Origin: Exilibacterium tricleocarpae | GTDB lineage: Bacteria; Pseudomonadota; Gammaproteobacteria; Pseudomonadales; Cellvibrionaceae | Length of the DNA stretch: 64,000 bases | Assembly: GCF_007004655.1 (NCBI RefSeq) | Contig: NZ_ML660094.1 | Location: forward strand, 267,715-331,714 | Reading direction: 5' to 3' | Shown here: positions 22,872-32,965 of the stretch, in pieces | Numbering within the stretch: the stretch's first letter is position 1 | How the letters are laid out: each line of letters opens with the position of its first letter | Position numbers and translations under genes: made by a program | Notes under the pieces: model-generated | Seen by the model: the letters and a program-made list of their open reading frames with translations, nothing else | Databases searched by the model: none | Told to the model about the DNA's origin: nothing

Positions 22872-24809
22872 ATGCGACGGGGGTACTGGCTGATTTTGGT
22901 CGCGACCATCCTGCTGGTGACAGGTTACCACCTGCGCTTTCAGGCCCCAGCCACCATAACCGCCGAGCAAGGCACAGCGAACCTCGGCAACTGGGACTTT
23001 ACCCACCAGGGGCCCGTCAGCCTGTCCGGCGACTGGCTGTTTTTCCCCGGCCAACTGCACACTCCGGCCAGCTTTTTACAAACGCTGCAAACCACCGGCG
23101 GCGCAGGCCGGGCGCCGCAAACCCTGCCGGTGCCCGCCACCTGGAACAAACTGTACCGGCATCAATCCAGCCATCCGCTGGCCCAGGGCCGCGGCTACGG
23201 CACCTACGCATTGAAACTGACCGGCACCGGCCACAGCAGCCTGGGGCTGGTACAACAACCAGCCTGCACCAGTAGCCGCAGCTACTTTTTCCCCGCCTCG
23301 GCGCCCTCAAGCCAGCCGGTGTCGACACTCGGGCACGTCGCGGCGACCGCACCACAGTCCCTGCCACACCAACAACCGGTCTTCTCCGCCCTGCGAACCC
23401 GCCCCGGCGCGCCCCACTACCTGCTGGTGCAGGTGGCGAATTTCGACCATCGCCTCGGCGGGCTGTGCCGCGCGGTGTACCTCGGCACCCAGCAGCAACT
23501 GTTCGATCTCCAGTTGCAGCGCCTGATCGGCCAGGGCCTGACCATCGCCATCATCTTCAGTATGACCATCTACGCGTTCGCGATTTACTTTTACACGCCG
23601 CACAACCGCTCATCACTGTGGCTCGGACTCTGGGCCCTGTGTGCGACCCTGTATTTCTGGACCCGCGCCAACTTCTGGGAACAGGCATTCGGCACCGGCG
23701 GCACTTTCGGCTTCGCGTTCCATTACACCGTCGAGTACTGTTCGCTGCTGTTGATGGGTCCGTTTATCATCTACTTTCACCACCATGCCTACCGCACCCG
23801 CTATGTCGCCGAGAGGCTGCTGCGGGGCAATTTCGCCGCAGTGCTGTTACTGTGCCTGGCGGTATTGGTAACACCGGTGGAATGGTTCACCCGCTACTAT
23901 ACGCCGCTGATGTGGCTGATGCTGGCGCAGCTATTGCTGGCCGGCTATATTCTGCTGCGGGCACTGCACGATCGCCAAAAAAATGCCGTGCGCCTGGGTA
24001 TCAGCGCGCTGCCCTTGTTTTTTACCATTCCCGTCGACCTGTTTGCCAACCTCAACGGCAAACCGTCCGGTTCTTACACCGAGCTGGCGATGGTGTTTTT
24101 TGTCTTTATGCAGGGGCTGGTCCAGGGCCGCCGACTGGGGCTGGTGATCGTCAGGTCTCAGCACCTGTCCGACTCCCTGGCCGAGGAGGTCAAGCACCAA
24201 ACGGCATCGCTGGAGGAAAAGAACTATGAACTGCTGATCGCCCGCACCGCGCTGGAAGAAGCCAATCGCGATCTCAAGGCACTGTCCATTACCGACGGCC
24301 TCACCGGCGCCTACAACCGCCTTTACTTCGACCGCCAGTTCCTGATCGAGTGGCAGCGCGCGCGCCGGGAGCGCTGCCCGCTGTCGCTGGTGTTGGTCGA
24401 TATCGATCATTTCAAAGCCCTCAATGACAACCACGGCCACCTCGCCGGTGACCAGGGCCTGAAGGCCATCGTCTCCCACCTGCACGCGATATTCAGACGC
24501 GCCAGCGACGTCGTCTGCCGCTATGGCGGCGAGGAGTTTGTAGTGCTGCTGCCCAACACCTCCCCGGACCAGGCGGCAGCGGCCGCCGAGGAACTGCGCG
24601 CGCTGGTGGCGTCCACCCCGCTGCACTACCACGACCAGGAGATTTACTACACGGTCAGCATCGGCGTCGGCGGACTGCCGGCGCCGGGCCCCTCGCAGCA
24701 ACCGCTGGACTTGCTCAGCGCTGCCGATCGGGCGCTCTACCAGGTCAAGCGCGACGGTCGCAACGGCGTCGGTGTCGCCGATGTGATTGCCGCCGATATC
24801 CGCGCCTGA
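22872..24809 (+). CDS. 7TM-DISM diguanylate cyclase
   Basis: A 645-residue membrane sensor. An N-terminal anchor (residues 5-20) leads into a periplasmic domain of the 7TMR-DISM extracellular type (NWDFTHQGPVSLSGDWLFFP, the typical 'W.f' opening). Seven hydrophobic segments follow between about 210 and 420, then a coiled coil (SLEEKNYELLIARTALEEAN) and a GGDEF domain. The active site is GGEEF near 553-557, so c-di-GMP synthesis is expected. The metal-binding LVDIDHFKALND is present. I see no RxxD inhibitory site at the usual place. It probably links an outside carbohydrate or small-molecule signal to c-di-GMP. Confidence 0.88.
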   Translation: MRRGYWLILVATILLVTGYHLRFQAPATITAEQGTANLGNWDFTHQGPVSLSGDWLFFPGQLHTPASFLQTLQTTGGAGRAPQTLPVPATWNKLYRHQSSHPLAQGRGYGTYALKLTGTGHSSLGLVQQPACTSSRSYFFPASAPSSQPVSTLGHVAATAPQSLPHQQPVFSALRTRPGAPHYLLVQVANFDHRLGGLCRAVYLGTQQQLFDLQLQRLIGQGLTIAIIFSMTIYAFAIYFYTPHNRSSLWLGLWALCATLYFWTRANFWEQAFGTGGTFGFAFHYTVEYCSLLLMGPFIIYFHHHAYRTRYVAERLLRGNFAAVLLLCLAVLVTPVEWFTRYYTPLMWLMLAQLLLAGYILLRALHDRQKNAVRLGISALPLFFTIPVDLFANLNGKPSGSYTELAMVFFVFMQGLVQGRRLGLVIVRSQHLSDSLAEEVKHQTASLEEKNYELLIARTALEEANRDLKALSITDGLTGAYNRLYFDRQFLIEWQRARRERCPLSLVLVDIDHFKALNDNHGHLAGDQGLKAIVSHLHAIFRRASDVVCRYGGEEFVVLLPNTSPDQAAAAAEELRALVASTPLHYHDQEIYYTVSIGVGGLPAPGPSQQPLDLLSAADRALYQVKRDGRNGVGVADVIAADIRA

Positions 24810-24887
24810 ACGCGGCGGCTGGAGCCGACTCTTGCAACAGGGTTATAATTTCACACCTCCACAGCCGTTCGGACCCGCACCTCGACA

Positions 24888-25622
24888 GTGAAAGACAAAC
24901 TGCCCAGCAACAAACCCGCCGTTTCCAGCAAGACTGACATTCAGGCGTTTCTGCAACAGGCCGCGACAATGCCGGTGCGCCACAACGCGGATCGCGCCGG
25001 GCGACTGCTGTTTGCCATCGACGCCACCGCCAGTCGGCAACCCACCTGGGACACCGCCAAACGCCTGCAAAGTAAGATGTTTCAGGCCACCGAAGCGCTT
25101 GGCGGATTGCAAACCCAACTGTGCTACTACCGCGGACTGAGTGAGTTTCACGCCTCCAAATGGCTCGATAACACCGATGCGCTGCTGGCGGCAATGGCTC
25201 GCGTAAGTTGCCTCGGCGGCCATACCCAAATAGGCCGGGTACTGGCCCACGCCCAGGCGGAGAGACGCCGCCAGGCAGTCAATGCGGTGGTTTTCATCGG
25301 CGACGCTATGGAGGAAAGCGCCGATCACCTGTGCCAACTGGCGGGGGAGCTGGGTCTGCTCGGCGCGCCGCTGTTTATCTTCCAGGAGGGCTACGATCCG
25401 GCTGTGCGCAGCGTGTTCCAGCAGATGAGCCAACTCAGCGGCGGCGCCTACTGCCCGTTCGATGAGAACAGCGCGGACCTGCTGGCGGAGCTGCTGGCAG
25501 CCGTGGCGGTCTACGCCGCCGGCGGTTACCGGGCACTGGAACAATTCAGCCGGCACAAATCCGACGGTGTGCGCCAGCTCACCCAACAGGTGCAAACCGC
25601 CCTGCCCAAAGGCGAGCGCTAG
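24888..25622 (+). CDS. VWA-like domain protein
   Basis: A 244-residue protein with a von Willebrand A-like fold. The first strand carries [20 protein letters not shown], a DxTxS variant of the MIDAS metal site DxSxS, and a later strand is [15 protein letters not shown]. No signal peptide or membrane span. The start is a GTG at 24888, with a TATAAT about 40 bp upstream. Its stop codon overlaps the GTG start of the J-domain gene, so the two are coupled and probably work together. Substrate unknown. Confidence 0.75.
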   Translation: MKDKLPSNKPAVSSKTDIQAFLQQAATMPVRHNADRAGRLLFAIDATASRQPTWDTAKRLQSKMFQATEALGGLQTQLCYYRGLSEFHASKWLDNTDALLAAMARVSCLGGHTQIGRVLAHAQAERRRQAVNAVVFIGDAMEESADHLCQLAGELGLLGAPLFIFQEGYDPAVRSVFQQMSQLSGGAYCPFDENSADLLAELLAAVAVYAAGGYRALEQFSRHKSDGVRQLTQQVQTALPKGER

Positions 25623-26374
25623 TGCTGATTCGCCTGTTGTTTGCGCTGATTGTGGTCGCCGTCGTGGTGCTGATCATGCGCCGTATTCGCCGCCAGCCGC
25701 CGGCGCAGCGCAGAAAGCTCTACTGGCAATTTGGCGCCGGTGCGGTTATCGCGGTGGTGTTGTTCGGTGTGCTGACCGGCAGAATGCACTGGCTGGGCGC
25801 CATTTTCGCCGCCCTGATACCCTTTTTGCGCGGCCTGATCCCGATGCTGCTGCGCCTGGCGCCGCTGGTCCAGTTTTGGCAGCGCCAGCGGCGCCCGACA
25901 GTATCGAGCGGCAACACCTCGACGGTGGCGACCAGCATTTTACAGATGCAGTTGGACCACGACAGCGGCGCCATGAGCGGCACGGTGCTGGAAGGCCCGT
26001 TCAAAGGCGCAGCGCTCGATGCGCTGGAACAGGAACAACTGGCGGAGTTATTGCGCTACTGCGCAGCCCAGGACCGGGAATCGCAGCAACTGCTGACGGC
26101 TTATTTGCAACGCCGCTTCGGCGCGGACATGTTCGAATCCGCCTACGGCGGGGAGGCCGGCCACGACAGCGGGCAACCCTCACAGCCCGGCACCGGCGCC
26201 ATGACCGAGGCCGAGGCGCGACAGGTGTTGGGGGTAGATGCAGCAGCCGACCGGGAGGACATTATCAAAGCCCACCGCAAGTTAATGCAGAAACTGCACC
26301 CGGACCGGGGCGGCAGCGATTACCTGGCGGCCAAGATCAACGAGGCGAAGGATACGCTGATTAAAACCGGTTAA
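25622..26374 (+). CDS. Membrane-anchored J-domain protein
   Basis: A 250-residue protein. Hydrophobic segments at about 3-20 and 37-75 anchor it. A linker leads to a short C-terminal J domain ([20 protein letters not shown], then [20 protein letters not shown]) with the HPD motif that stimulates DnaK ATPase. The C-terminal position resembles the Pam18/TIM14 or DjlA arrangement. The start is a GTG overlapping the previous stop codon. It ends with a 4-bp convergent overlap with cmoM. Confidence 0.82.
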   Translation: MLIRLLFALIVVAVVVLIMRRIRRQPPAQRRKLYWQFGAGAVIAVVLFGVLTGRMHWLGAIFAALIPFLRGLIPMLLRLAPLVQFWQRQRRPTVSSGNTSTVATSILQMQLDHDSGAMSGTVLEGPFKGAALDALEQEQLAELLRYCAAQDRESQQLLTAYLQRRFGADMFESAYGGEAGHDSGQPSQPGTGAMTEAEARQVLGVDAAADREDIIKAHRKLMQKLHPDRGGSDYLAAKINEAKDTLIKTG

Positions 26375-27144
26375 CCCGGCACCTGACACAACACATGGAT
26401 GTAGCGCCCCAGCGACCGGTAGGGTTCACGCCGCGAGAACTGCAACTCCATCTCCAACAGCCCCTGCGGATCGCGCTGGCGGTCGGTTTTGTCAAGAATA
26501 TAATCGTGAAACACGCGAATGCCGCTGCGGCACAGCACGTTGACCGGCAACGCTCGCAGCCACGCCTCCACCTGCGCCGGTGCCAGCGGGTTGGTGGGGG
26601 TCAGGCTGCCGCGATAACCCCGGTAGTCCCGGGTGCGAATTTTCTTGAAATTGGTACGCAGCAAATTTTTAAAAATCAGCGCTTCGACATTGTAAAACGT
26701 CAACGAGAGAAAGCCGCCCGGTTTAACCGCCGCGGCGAGCAACCGCAACACAGTCTCCGGCTCCGCCAACCATTCCATCACTGCGTGGCACAATACCAGA
26801 TCGAACCGGCCGGGCGTCTCCCCTGCCAGCGCCTGTATCGACCGGTTGACCAGTTCAACCCGGTCGCCGACACCGGCGGCCTGTACCTCGGCGCGCGCCA
26901 GCGCCAGCATATTGGCGGAGATATCGCACAGCAGCACCGAGTGACCGCGTTGCGCCAGGGCCACCGCCATCTGGCCCTGGCCGCCGCCGGCATCCAGCAC
27001 CCGCAACGGCCTTTGCGCGAGTTGCGGAATAAATTCGTCGAAGTCCCGCTGTAAAACCTGCAGGCGCAGTTCGCCTTTCAACCCCGCGTAGATATTGCGT
27101 TTGAAACGGGGAGCGAGGTCGTCAAAGTTTCGATCCTGATCCAT
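26371..27144 (-). CDS. cmoM: tRNA 5-carboxymethoxyuridine methyltransferase CmoM
   Basis: A 257-residue SAM-dependent methyltransferase. It matches E. coli CmoM (SmtA) throughout: [16 protein letters not shown] at the N-terminus, SAM motif [37 protein letters not shown], and a C-terminal [14 protein letters not shown]. CmoM methylates cmo5U34 to mcmo5U in certain tRNAs, downstream of CmoA and CmoB, which are encoded 9 kb away (36173-37915). The start at 27144 is fixed by this homology. Confidence 0.92.
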   Translation of the reverse strand: MDQDRNFDDLAPRFKRNIYAGLKGELRLQVLQRDFDEFIPQLAQRPLRVLDAGGGQGQMAVALAQRGHSVLLCDISANMLALARAEVQAAGVGDRVELVNRSIQALAGETPGRFDLVLCHAVMEWLAEPETVLRLLAAAVKPGGFLSLTFYNVEALIFKNLLRTNFKKIRTRDYRGYRGSLTPTNPLAPAQVEAWLRALPVNVLCRSGIRVFHDYILDKTDRQRDPQGLLEMELQFSRREPYRSLGRYIHVLCQVPG

Positions 27145-27196
27145 CGTTTTACTTAAAGAACCTCTGATCAACTGGGGCTCCGCTATCACCGCGAGG

Positions 27197-27338
27197 GAGC
27201 CAGGGACACTGATAACTTAATAACTTAGCGAGGAGCCAGCGGGAGCCAGGGACACTGATAACTTAATAACTTGGCTTTAGCCAAGTTATTAAGTTATCAG
27301 TGTCCCTTAGACATTAAGTTATCAGTGTCCCTTAGACA
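27197..27338. repeat. REP-like elements, family B, with perfect palindrome
   Basis: Four copies of a unit beginning AGGGACACTGATAACTTAAT: two direct (from about 27201 and 27248) and two inverted (ending 27307 and about 27334). Copies 2 and 3 form a perfect 28-bp stem (27248-27275 with 27280-27307) around a 4-nt loop. The last copy includes the stop codon of the MazG-like gene. The element lies between the 5' end of cmoM and the 3' end of that gene. Confidence 0.88.
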
Positions 27339-27642
27339 GAAAACGCTGCCGGTTCTTACGCATTTTCTCCTCCACCACGTCTGCCAGATCCAAATCCAGT
27401 CGCTTGCACAACGCCACCAGGTACAAAAGCACATCGGCCACCTCTTCCCCCACCCGCTGCTTGGCCTCGCCGGCGGTCGCTATCGCATCGGACTGGCGAT
27501 CGTCCAGCCACTGAAACTCCGCCAGCAACTCCGCCGCCTCCACCGACACCGCGGTGGCCAGGTTTTTGGCCGAGTGCAGTGCCTGCCAGTCGTTCGCCCG
27601 GGCGATTTGTTCAAACTCGCGGGTCAATTGTTCCAGGTCCAT
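27322..27642 (-). CDS. MazG-like nucleotide pyrophosphohydrolase
   Basis: A 106-residue all-alpha NTP pyrophosphohydrolase of the MazG/RS21-C6 (dCTPase) type. Magnesium-binding residues are in EAAELLAEFQW and EEVADVLLYLVALCKRLDLD. It removes non-canonical or excess dNTPs by hydrolysis to the monophosphate. The last codons (KGH-stop) and the stop itself are supplied by a REP-like repeat copy, so the C-terminus has been replaced by repeat sequence without harming the core. Confidence 0.85.
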   Translation of the reverse strand: MDLEQLTREFEQIARANDWQALHSAKNLATAVSVEAAELLAEFQWLDDRQSDAIATAGEAKQRVGEEVADVLLYLVALCKRLDLDLADVVEEKMRKNRQRFLSKGH

Positions 27643-27690
27643 ACCGATGCCGTCTTGTTATCGCGCGAAGGGAACCCTAGTATAAGGCCC

Positions 27691-27999
27691 ATGACACAAA
27701 AGAGAAGCAACCCGCAGCGCCCGCACGCCTGGTGTGTTTACATTATCCGGGCCAGTGACGATCGCCTTTATACGGGCATTACCACCGATCTGGAAAAACG
27801 CTGGCGCGCCCACGACGGCGGCCGCGGCGGCGCCAAGTTCTTTCGCGGTCGCCGGCCTGCACACCTGTGCTTTGTTGAGACCGGGCACGACCGCAGCAGC
27901 GCCAGCCGCCGCGAGGCGACTATCAAGCGCATGACCCGCCGCCAAAAGCTGCAACTGATCGCCGCTAGCGCCACCCCCGTCCCCCTCAATGGCGACTGA
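27691..27999 (+). CDS. GIY-YIG domain protein (YhbQ-like)
   Basis: A 102-residue single-domain GIY-YIG protein. The signature strands are WCVYIIRASDDRLYTGIT, followed by LEKRWRAHDGGRGGAKFFRG and a catalytic-type Glu in SRREATIKRM. The group resembles E. coli YhbQ and is a putative endonuclease for DNA repair or recombination. The start is the ATG at 27691. It overlaps the next gene by 11 bp. Confidence 0.88.
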   Translation: MTQKRSNPQRPHAWCVYIIRASDDRLYTGITTDLEKRWRAHDGGRGGAKFFRGRRPAHLCFVETGHDRSSASRREATIKRMTRRQKLQLIAASATPVPLNGD

Positions 28000-28591
28000 G
28001 CGGCGCCGCACCTGCGCCCGTTGCCGGCGGCCGCAAGCAACCTGTCTGTGCGATCTGGTAGTGCCGGTGGCGACCGACACTGAAGTGCTGATCCTGCAAC
28101 ATCCGCAGGAGTCCGGTCACCCCAAGGGCTCGGCACAATTGCTGTATCTGAGCCTCAGCCACAGCACACTCTGGGTGGGCGAGACGTTCGATGCAACACA
28201 ATTGGCCGAGCGCTGCGGGGCTGGCGGCAAAACCACGGTATTGCTTTACCCGCCAAGCGGTGCCTACCCCTGCCGCACACTCCGGCCCGGGGCACTGACG
28301 CCCGGCACCACACGGCTGGTGGTACTGGACGGCACCTGGCGCAAAACGCGCAAATTACTACACTTGAATCCACTGTTGCAGCAGTTGCCGCACCTGGCCC
28401 TGCAGCCGGCGGCCCCCGCCGGCTATCTGATGCGCAAGGCGCCGCGCCCGCACCAGCGGTCCACCCTGGAGGCGACCTGCCAGGCGCTGGCAGCGATAGA
28501 GGACTGTGGCGAGCGGCTGGCGCCGCTGCAACAGGCATTTGCCACGCTGAACCGGCGCTTTCTCGCCTATGCCGACAGCGCCGGCCCATGA
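27989..28591 (+). CDS. tapT: DTW-domain tRNA acp3U transferase (TapT-like)
   Basis: A 200-residue DTW-domain protein. The family signature D-x-T-W is VLDGTWRKTRKLL. The N-terminus has a four-cysteine zinc site (CARCRRPQATCLCD), and conserved segments QHPQESGHPKGSA and LYPPSGAYPC are present. TapT (YfiP) adds 3-amino-3-carboxypropyl to U47 of tRNAs. It overlaps the GIY-YIG gene by 11 bp. TapT and TuaA are distinguished by context I cannot check, so the symbol is tentative. Confidence 0.82.
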   Translation: MATERRRTCARCRRPQATCLCDLVVPVATDTEVLILQHPQESGHPKGSAQLLYLSLSHSTLWVGETFDATQLAERCGAGGKTTVLLYPPSGAYPCRTLRPGALTPGTTRLVVLDGTWRKTRKLLHLNPLLQQLPHLALQPAAPAGYLMRKAPRPHQRSTLEATCQALAAIEDCGERLAPLQQAFATLNRRFLAYADSAGP

Positions 28592-28751
28592 CCCGGCTGC
28601 GGTAGCCGGCGCACAATATCGTCGTACAATGTCATCGTACAAGGACCGCATTCAGGATAGAATATGCGCCCGCGGCGGCGGGCCCGATCCGACGCTGATT
28701 TGACGACATTCAGTGCCGGGCGGTTTTACCCCATTCAGTAAAGAGGTTTTC

Positions 28752-31670
28752 ATGACTCAACAGGTTCACCCCGCGTTTGAGTGGCTGCGCAGCCAACGTA
28801 TCGATTCTCTCAAAGTCACCGTAGAGGAATACCGCCACCGCAAGACCGGCGCCCAGCACATCCATATCGATGCCGATAACGAGGAAAACGTGTTTCTCGT
28901 CGCCCTGCGCACTGTGCCCCACGATTCCACCGGTGTGGCCCATATTCTCGAGCACACGGCGCTGTGCGGCAGCGAAAGATACCCGGTGCGGGACCCCTTC
29001 TTCATGATGATCCGGCGTTCTCTCAACACGTTTATGAACGCCTTTACCAGTTCCGACTGGACCGCTTACCCGTTTGCCAGCCTGAACCGCAAAGACTTCA
29101 ATAATCTGCTCGATGTCTATCTCGATGCCGTGTTTTTTTCGCGCCTGGACGAGTTGGACTTTCGCCAGGAAGGCCACCGGGTTGAATTCGAGCAGGCGGA
29201 CGACCCATCGACGCCCCTGGTTTTCAAAGGTGTCGTCTACAACGAAATGAAAGGGGCCATGAGTTCGGTACCGTCGCAGTTGTGGCACACACTCTGCAAG
29301 TATCTCTACCCCACCACCACTTATCACTACAACAGCGGCGGCGATCCGGAATCAATCCCCGACCTCACCTATGCCCAGTTGCAGGCGTTTTACCGCACCC
29401 ACTACCATCCCAGCAACGCCATTTTCATGACCTACGGGAATATCGCGGCCGCCGAACACCAGGCCAAATTCGAGGCCCAGGCGCTGGCACGGTTCGAACC
29501 CTTGACGACAGAGATCGGCGTCGCCGACGAAAAGCGTTATCACGCCCCGGTCAGCGTCGAGGAGCACTACCCCCTGACCGATGACGGCGGCCTGGAGAAA
29601 AAAACCCATATCGTGGTGTCGTGGCTGCTCGGCAAGTCCACCGATCTGGAGGCCGCGCTCAAAGCCCAGCTATTGGCCTCGGTGCTGTTCGACAACAGCG
29701 CCTCCCCCCTGCAACAGGCTCTCGAGACCACTGAGCTGGGCACGGCGCCGTCGCCGCTGTGCGGCCTGGACGATTCACAGCGGGAAATCAGTTTCGTCTG
29801 CGGCGTCGAGGGCAGTGAGCGGGAACACGCCGAAGCGGTGGAGCGCCTGATCATGGCTGTGATCGAAGACGTCGCCACCAATGGCATTCCCGAGGAACAA
29901 GTACAGGCGTCGCTGCACCAGCTCGAACTGCAACAGCGCGAAGTGGGCGGCGACAGCTACCCCTACGGCTTGCAGCTGATTCTCACGGGCCTTACCTCGG
30001 CCACCCACCGCGGCGATCCCATTGCCCTGTTGGACCTGGACCCGGTGCTGACACGGCTGCGCGAGGCTATCAAAGACCCGGCTTTCATCAAGGACCTGGC
30101 CCGCGACCTGCTGCTGGACAATACCCACCGGGTGCGCCTGACCCTGGCACCGGACCAGTCCCTGGCAGCCCGTCGCAACGCTGCCGAGGCCCAGCGCCTG
30201 GCCGCTCTGAAGGCGACCCTGACCGGGGACCAACAGCGGGCGGTGGTGACCCAGGCGCAGGCATTGCAACAGCGCCAGCAGCAGGCTGACGACGAGTCCA
30301 TTCTGCCAAAAGTGGGGCTGGACGATATTCCGCCGCATATGCACTACGTCGAGGGACAGCGGGAACAGCTCCACCAGCGGCCGCTGACAACCTATCCGGC
30401 CGGCACCAACGGGCTGATTTATCAGCAGATCGTTATTCGGCTGCCGGCACTGGCCCCAGAACACCACACACTGCTGCCCTTCTACACCACCTGTCTCACC
30501 GAACTGGGCGTGGGCGAGCGGGATTATCTGGCCACCCAGCGCTGGCAGTCGCAGGTACTCGGGTCGATCTCCGCCTACACCACCGTGCGCGGCCGCATCG
30601 ACAATGTGCAGGCGATCGACGCCCACCTGACGGTGTCGGCCAAGGCGCTAACCCGCAACCAGGCGGCCATGTCGCAGTTGATGTGGGAGACACTGCAGCA
30701 GGTGCGGTTCGACGAACTGCCCCGCATCCGCGAATTGATTGCCCAGACCCGCGCCCGACGCGAGCAGAGCATTACCGGCAACGGCCACAGCCTGGCCATG
30801 GCGGCCGCGGCGGCCGGCATGAGCCCGGCGGCGAAGCTCAGTCACCAGTTGAGCGGCATGACCGGTATCAAGGCGATAAAAGCGCTCGACGACGCACTGG
30901 CCGACGCCGGCGAACTGGCAGACTTCGCCGCCAGACTGGCCGCCATTCATCAACAGGTGTTGCAGGCGCCGCGGGAGTTTCTGCTGGTGGGCGAGCAGGA
31001 ACATCTGCAGGCCTGCCGCGAGCAGTTACAGCAGCACTGGCTGGGCGACCCCGCGCAAGCGGGTGCTGCGTTTACCCTCGGGGAGGTCAGCGAAAAGATC
31101 GCCCAGGCCTGGATTGCCAACACCCAGGTAAACTTTTGCGCCAAAGCTTATCCCACCGTGCCCATGGAGCACCCGGATGCGGCGGCTCTTACCGTGCTCG
31201 GTGGTTTTCTGCGCAACGGCTACCTGCACCGCGCCATTCGCGAACAGGGCGGTGCCTATGGTGCCGGCGCCGGCCAGGACAGCAATATTGCCGCGTTTCG
31301 CTTTTTCTCCTACCGCGATCCGCGCCTGGAAGAGACCCTCGGCGACTTCGACAAGTCTCTGCAATGGCTCCAGCAGGAAACCCACGAGTGGCGCCAGGTT
31401 GAGGAATCCATCCTGGGGGTAATCAGCTCCATCGACAAACCCAGCTCGCCGGCGGGCGAGGCGAAACAGACTTTTCACGCCGAGCTGTATGGGCGCACCC
31501 GCGAAAAGCGCGAACGCTTTCGCAACCAGGTGTTAAAAGTGACTTTGGCAGACTTGCAGCGGGTCGCCGCCACTTACCTGTTGCCGGAAGCAGCCAGCAC
31601 GGCGGTGATCACCCACAAAGACAACACCGCGCTGGCCGGCAGCCTGTCGCTGGAGACCATCGTGGTCTAA
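28752..31670 (+). CDS. M16 metalloprotease, PreP/M16C type
   Basis: A 972-residue single-chain protease with the inverted zinc motif HILEH at 64-68 (HxxEH), the downstream NEMKG segment with a third ligand (GVVYNEMKGAMSSVPSQLW), and two homologous halves, as in presequence protease PreP (M16C). No signal peptide, so it is cytoplasmic. The family degrades small unfolded peptides inside a closed chamber. The start is the ATG at 28752 with AAGAGG upstream. A downstream thioesterase gene follows 26 bp later. Confidence 0.92.
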   Translation: MTQQVHPAFEWLRSQRIDSLKVTVEEYRHRKTGAQHIHIDADNEENVFLVALRTVPHDSTGVAHILEHTALCGSERYPVRDPFFMMIRRSLNTFMNAFTSSDWTAYPFASLNRKDFNNLLDVYLDAVFFSRLDELDFRQEGHRVEFEQADDPSTPLVFKGVVYNEMKGAMSSVPSQLWHTLCKYLYPTTTYHYNSGGDPESIPDLTYAQLQAFYRTHYHPSNAIFMTYGNIAAAEHQAKFEAQALARFEPLTTEIGVADEKRYHAPVSVEEHYPLTDDGGLEKKTHIVVSWLLGKSTDLEAALKAQLLASVLFDNSASPLQQALETTELGTAPSPLCGLDDSQREISFVCGVEGSEREHAEAVERLIMAVIEDVATNGIPEEQVQASLHQLELQQREVGGDSYPYGLQLILTGLTSATHRGDPIALLDLDPVLTRLREAIKDPAFIKDLARDLLLDNTHRVRLTLAPDQSLAARRNAAEAQRLAALKATLTGDQQRAVVTQAQALQQRQQQADDESILPKVGLDDIPPHMHYVEGQREQLHQRPLTTYPAGTNGLIYQQIVIRLPALAPEHHTLLPFYTTCLTELGVGERDYLATQRWQSQVLGSISAYTTVRGRIDNVQAIDAHLTVSAKALTRNQAAMSQLMWETLQQVRFDELPRIRELIAQTRARREQSITGNGHSLAMAAAAAGMSPAAKLSHQLSGMTGIKAIKALDDALADAGELADFAARLAAIHQQVLQAPREFLLVGEQEHLQACREQLQQHWLGDPAQAGAAFTLGEVSEKIAQAWIANTQVNFCAKAYPTVPMEHPDAAALTVLGGFLRNGYLHRAIREQGGAYGAGAGQDSNIAAFRFFSYRDPRLEETLGDFDKSLQWLQQETHEWRQVEESILGVISSIDKPSSPAGEAKQTFHAELYGRTREKRERFRNQVLKVTLADLQRVAATYLLPEAASTAVITHKDNTALAGSLSLETIVV

Positions 31671-31696
31671 ACACCTGCGACCGAGAGCAATTTTTT

Positions 31697-32113
31697 ATGT
31701 TTGAGATGACTGTCGAGCCCAGGTTTGCCGAGACCGATGCCCTGGGCCATATCGGCAATACGACTTTCCCGATCTGGTTCGAGGCGGCGCGGGACCCGAT
31801 CTGCAGAATTTTTCACCCGCCGATGACACTGCACGACTGGCCTCTGATTCTGGCGCGACTGAGTATCGACTTTGTGGCCCAGACCTACCTGGGTGCACCG
31901 GTCACCGTGCGTACCCATATCAAACGCCTCGGTAACAGTTCTTGTGAGCTTGTGCACGAGGCGTGGCAGAAGGGTGCGCCGGTGGCCCGCGCCACGGCGG
32001 TGCTGGTGCACTTTAACTATACGACGGGTCGGTCGGCCCCCATTCCCGACCGGGTGCGGGCGCAACTGCAGGAACACTTGCAGGAGGAGCCGGTCGCCGC
32101 GGCAGAGTCTTGA
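31697..32113 (+). CDS. Acyl-CoA thioesterase, 4HBT (YbgC-like)
   Basis: A 138-residue hotdog-fold protein. The catalytic-type Asp is in RFAETDALGHIGNTTFPIWF (the D-x-x-G-H-x-x-N pattern of 4-hydroxybenzoyl-CoA and YbgC-like thioesterases), followed by LARLSIDFVAQTYLGAPVTV. It hydrolyses an acyl-CoA in the cytoplasm; the substrate cannot be told. It follows the protease gene closely and may share its transcript. Confidence 0.85.
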   Translation: MFEMTVEPRFAETDALGHIGNTTFPIWFEAARDPICRIFHPPMTLHDWPLILARLSIDFVAQTYLGAPVTVRTHIKRLGNSSCELVHEAWQKGAPVARATAVLVHFNYTTGRSAPIPDRVRAQLQEHLQEEPVAAAES

Positions 32114-32125
32114 CCGCCCCCTTAC

Positions 32126-32587
32126 TTACAGCCAGCGGCGTACCTGCTGCCGGTAAGCGTTGTAGTCGGCGCCAAACAGGGACTGCAGTGCGCGTTCCTC
32201 CGGTAGAATCTGAAAGCGGTTCATATAAGGGGCAAACAACAGCGCGAGCAGCAGCGCAAAGAGGTTTGCCAGTAGTGTCGCCCAGGCCAGCAACAGGCAT
32301 AAAAACCCCAGGTACATGGGATTGCGACTGATGCGGTAGACACCCGAACTGACCAGAGCGGTTGCCGAGTCTGGCGTTAATGGATTTACCGTTGTTTTTG
32401 CCTGCCTGAAGTGCAGTACTCCGTATAGACAAAAAACGACGCCGGGGAGAGTGAAAAACACCGCTCCCGCGTACCTGATGGCGGGAGCGACGTCGAAGTT
32501 CGGGGTTGCCAGGGACACTGCCCACATGGCGACTGTGAAGAGCACGACTAATAACAAGGGTGGGATCTTAAGTTCCCGCGCTTTCAT
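32126..32587 (-). CDS. Membrane methyltransferase, ICMT/PEMT-like
   Basis: A 153-residue membrane protein with four hydrophobic segments. The C-terminal family motif for SAM and substrate binding is visible: GVYRISRNPMYLGFL, then EERALQSLFGADYNAYRQQV followed by RRW. This matches the isoprenylcysteine carboxyl methyltransferase / phospholipid methyltransferase family (PEMT), common in bacteria with unknown acceptor. It is convergent with the thioesterase gene. Confidence 0.85.
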   Translation of the reverse strand: MKARELKIPPLLLVVLFTVAMWAVSLATPNFDVAPAIRYAGAVFFTLPGVVFCLYGVLHFRQAKTTVNPLTPDSATALVSSGVYRISRNPMYLGFLCLLLAWATLLANLFALLLALLFAPYMNRFQILPEERALQSLFGADYNAYRQQVRRWL

Positions 32588-32717
32588 AATCTGTAGGTTC
32601 CCACATTTGATCTGGCCGGGTCAGGCACATTGCGATCAAGGGTCGATCCTCCGGCGGTACGGAGGGATTATTTTTTATTCCCTCCTACCCCTTAACTCCA
32701 GAGGGACCACTCCCCGT

Positions 32718-32905
32718 GAACGAAGGCACCTCTACCTGTTTACTGCGATCTTGTTTATTCTATTGAGTCCCTGCCAGCTTTCGGCGGTGTTCTAAAAAAG
32801 GGGAGTGGAACCATACTAGGGGGACGCAACTAAAGTTACGTCCCCGCACCGCGCCACCGCAAGTGGTGCCACTCCTTAGTTCCGCTACTGGCGCGATGCT
32901 ACCAA
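32718..32905. repeat. Direct repeat, copy 1 (about 190 bp)
   Basis: It begins GAACGAAGGCACC, contains AAAAAAGGGGAGTG, an inverted repeat GGGACG...CGTCCC around 32821-32844, and the motif GCACCGCGCCACCGCAAG. It is similar throughout to 33051-33238. Confidence 0.75.
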
Positions 32906-32965
32906 GATCGGTTGTGAACTCTCAACTAGTCGTCTATCTGGATACCTTCGACGTTACTGCGGTGC

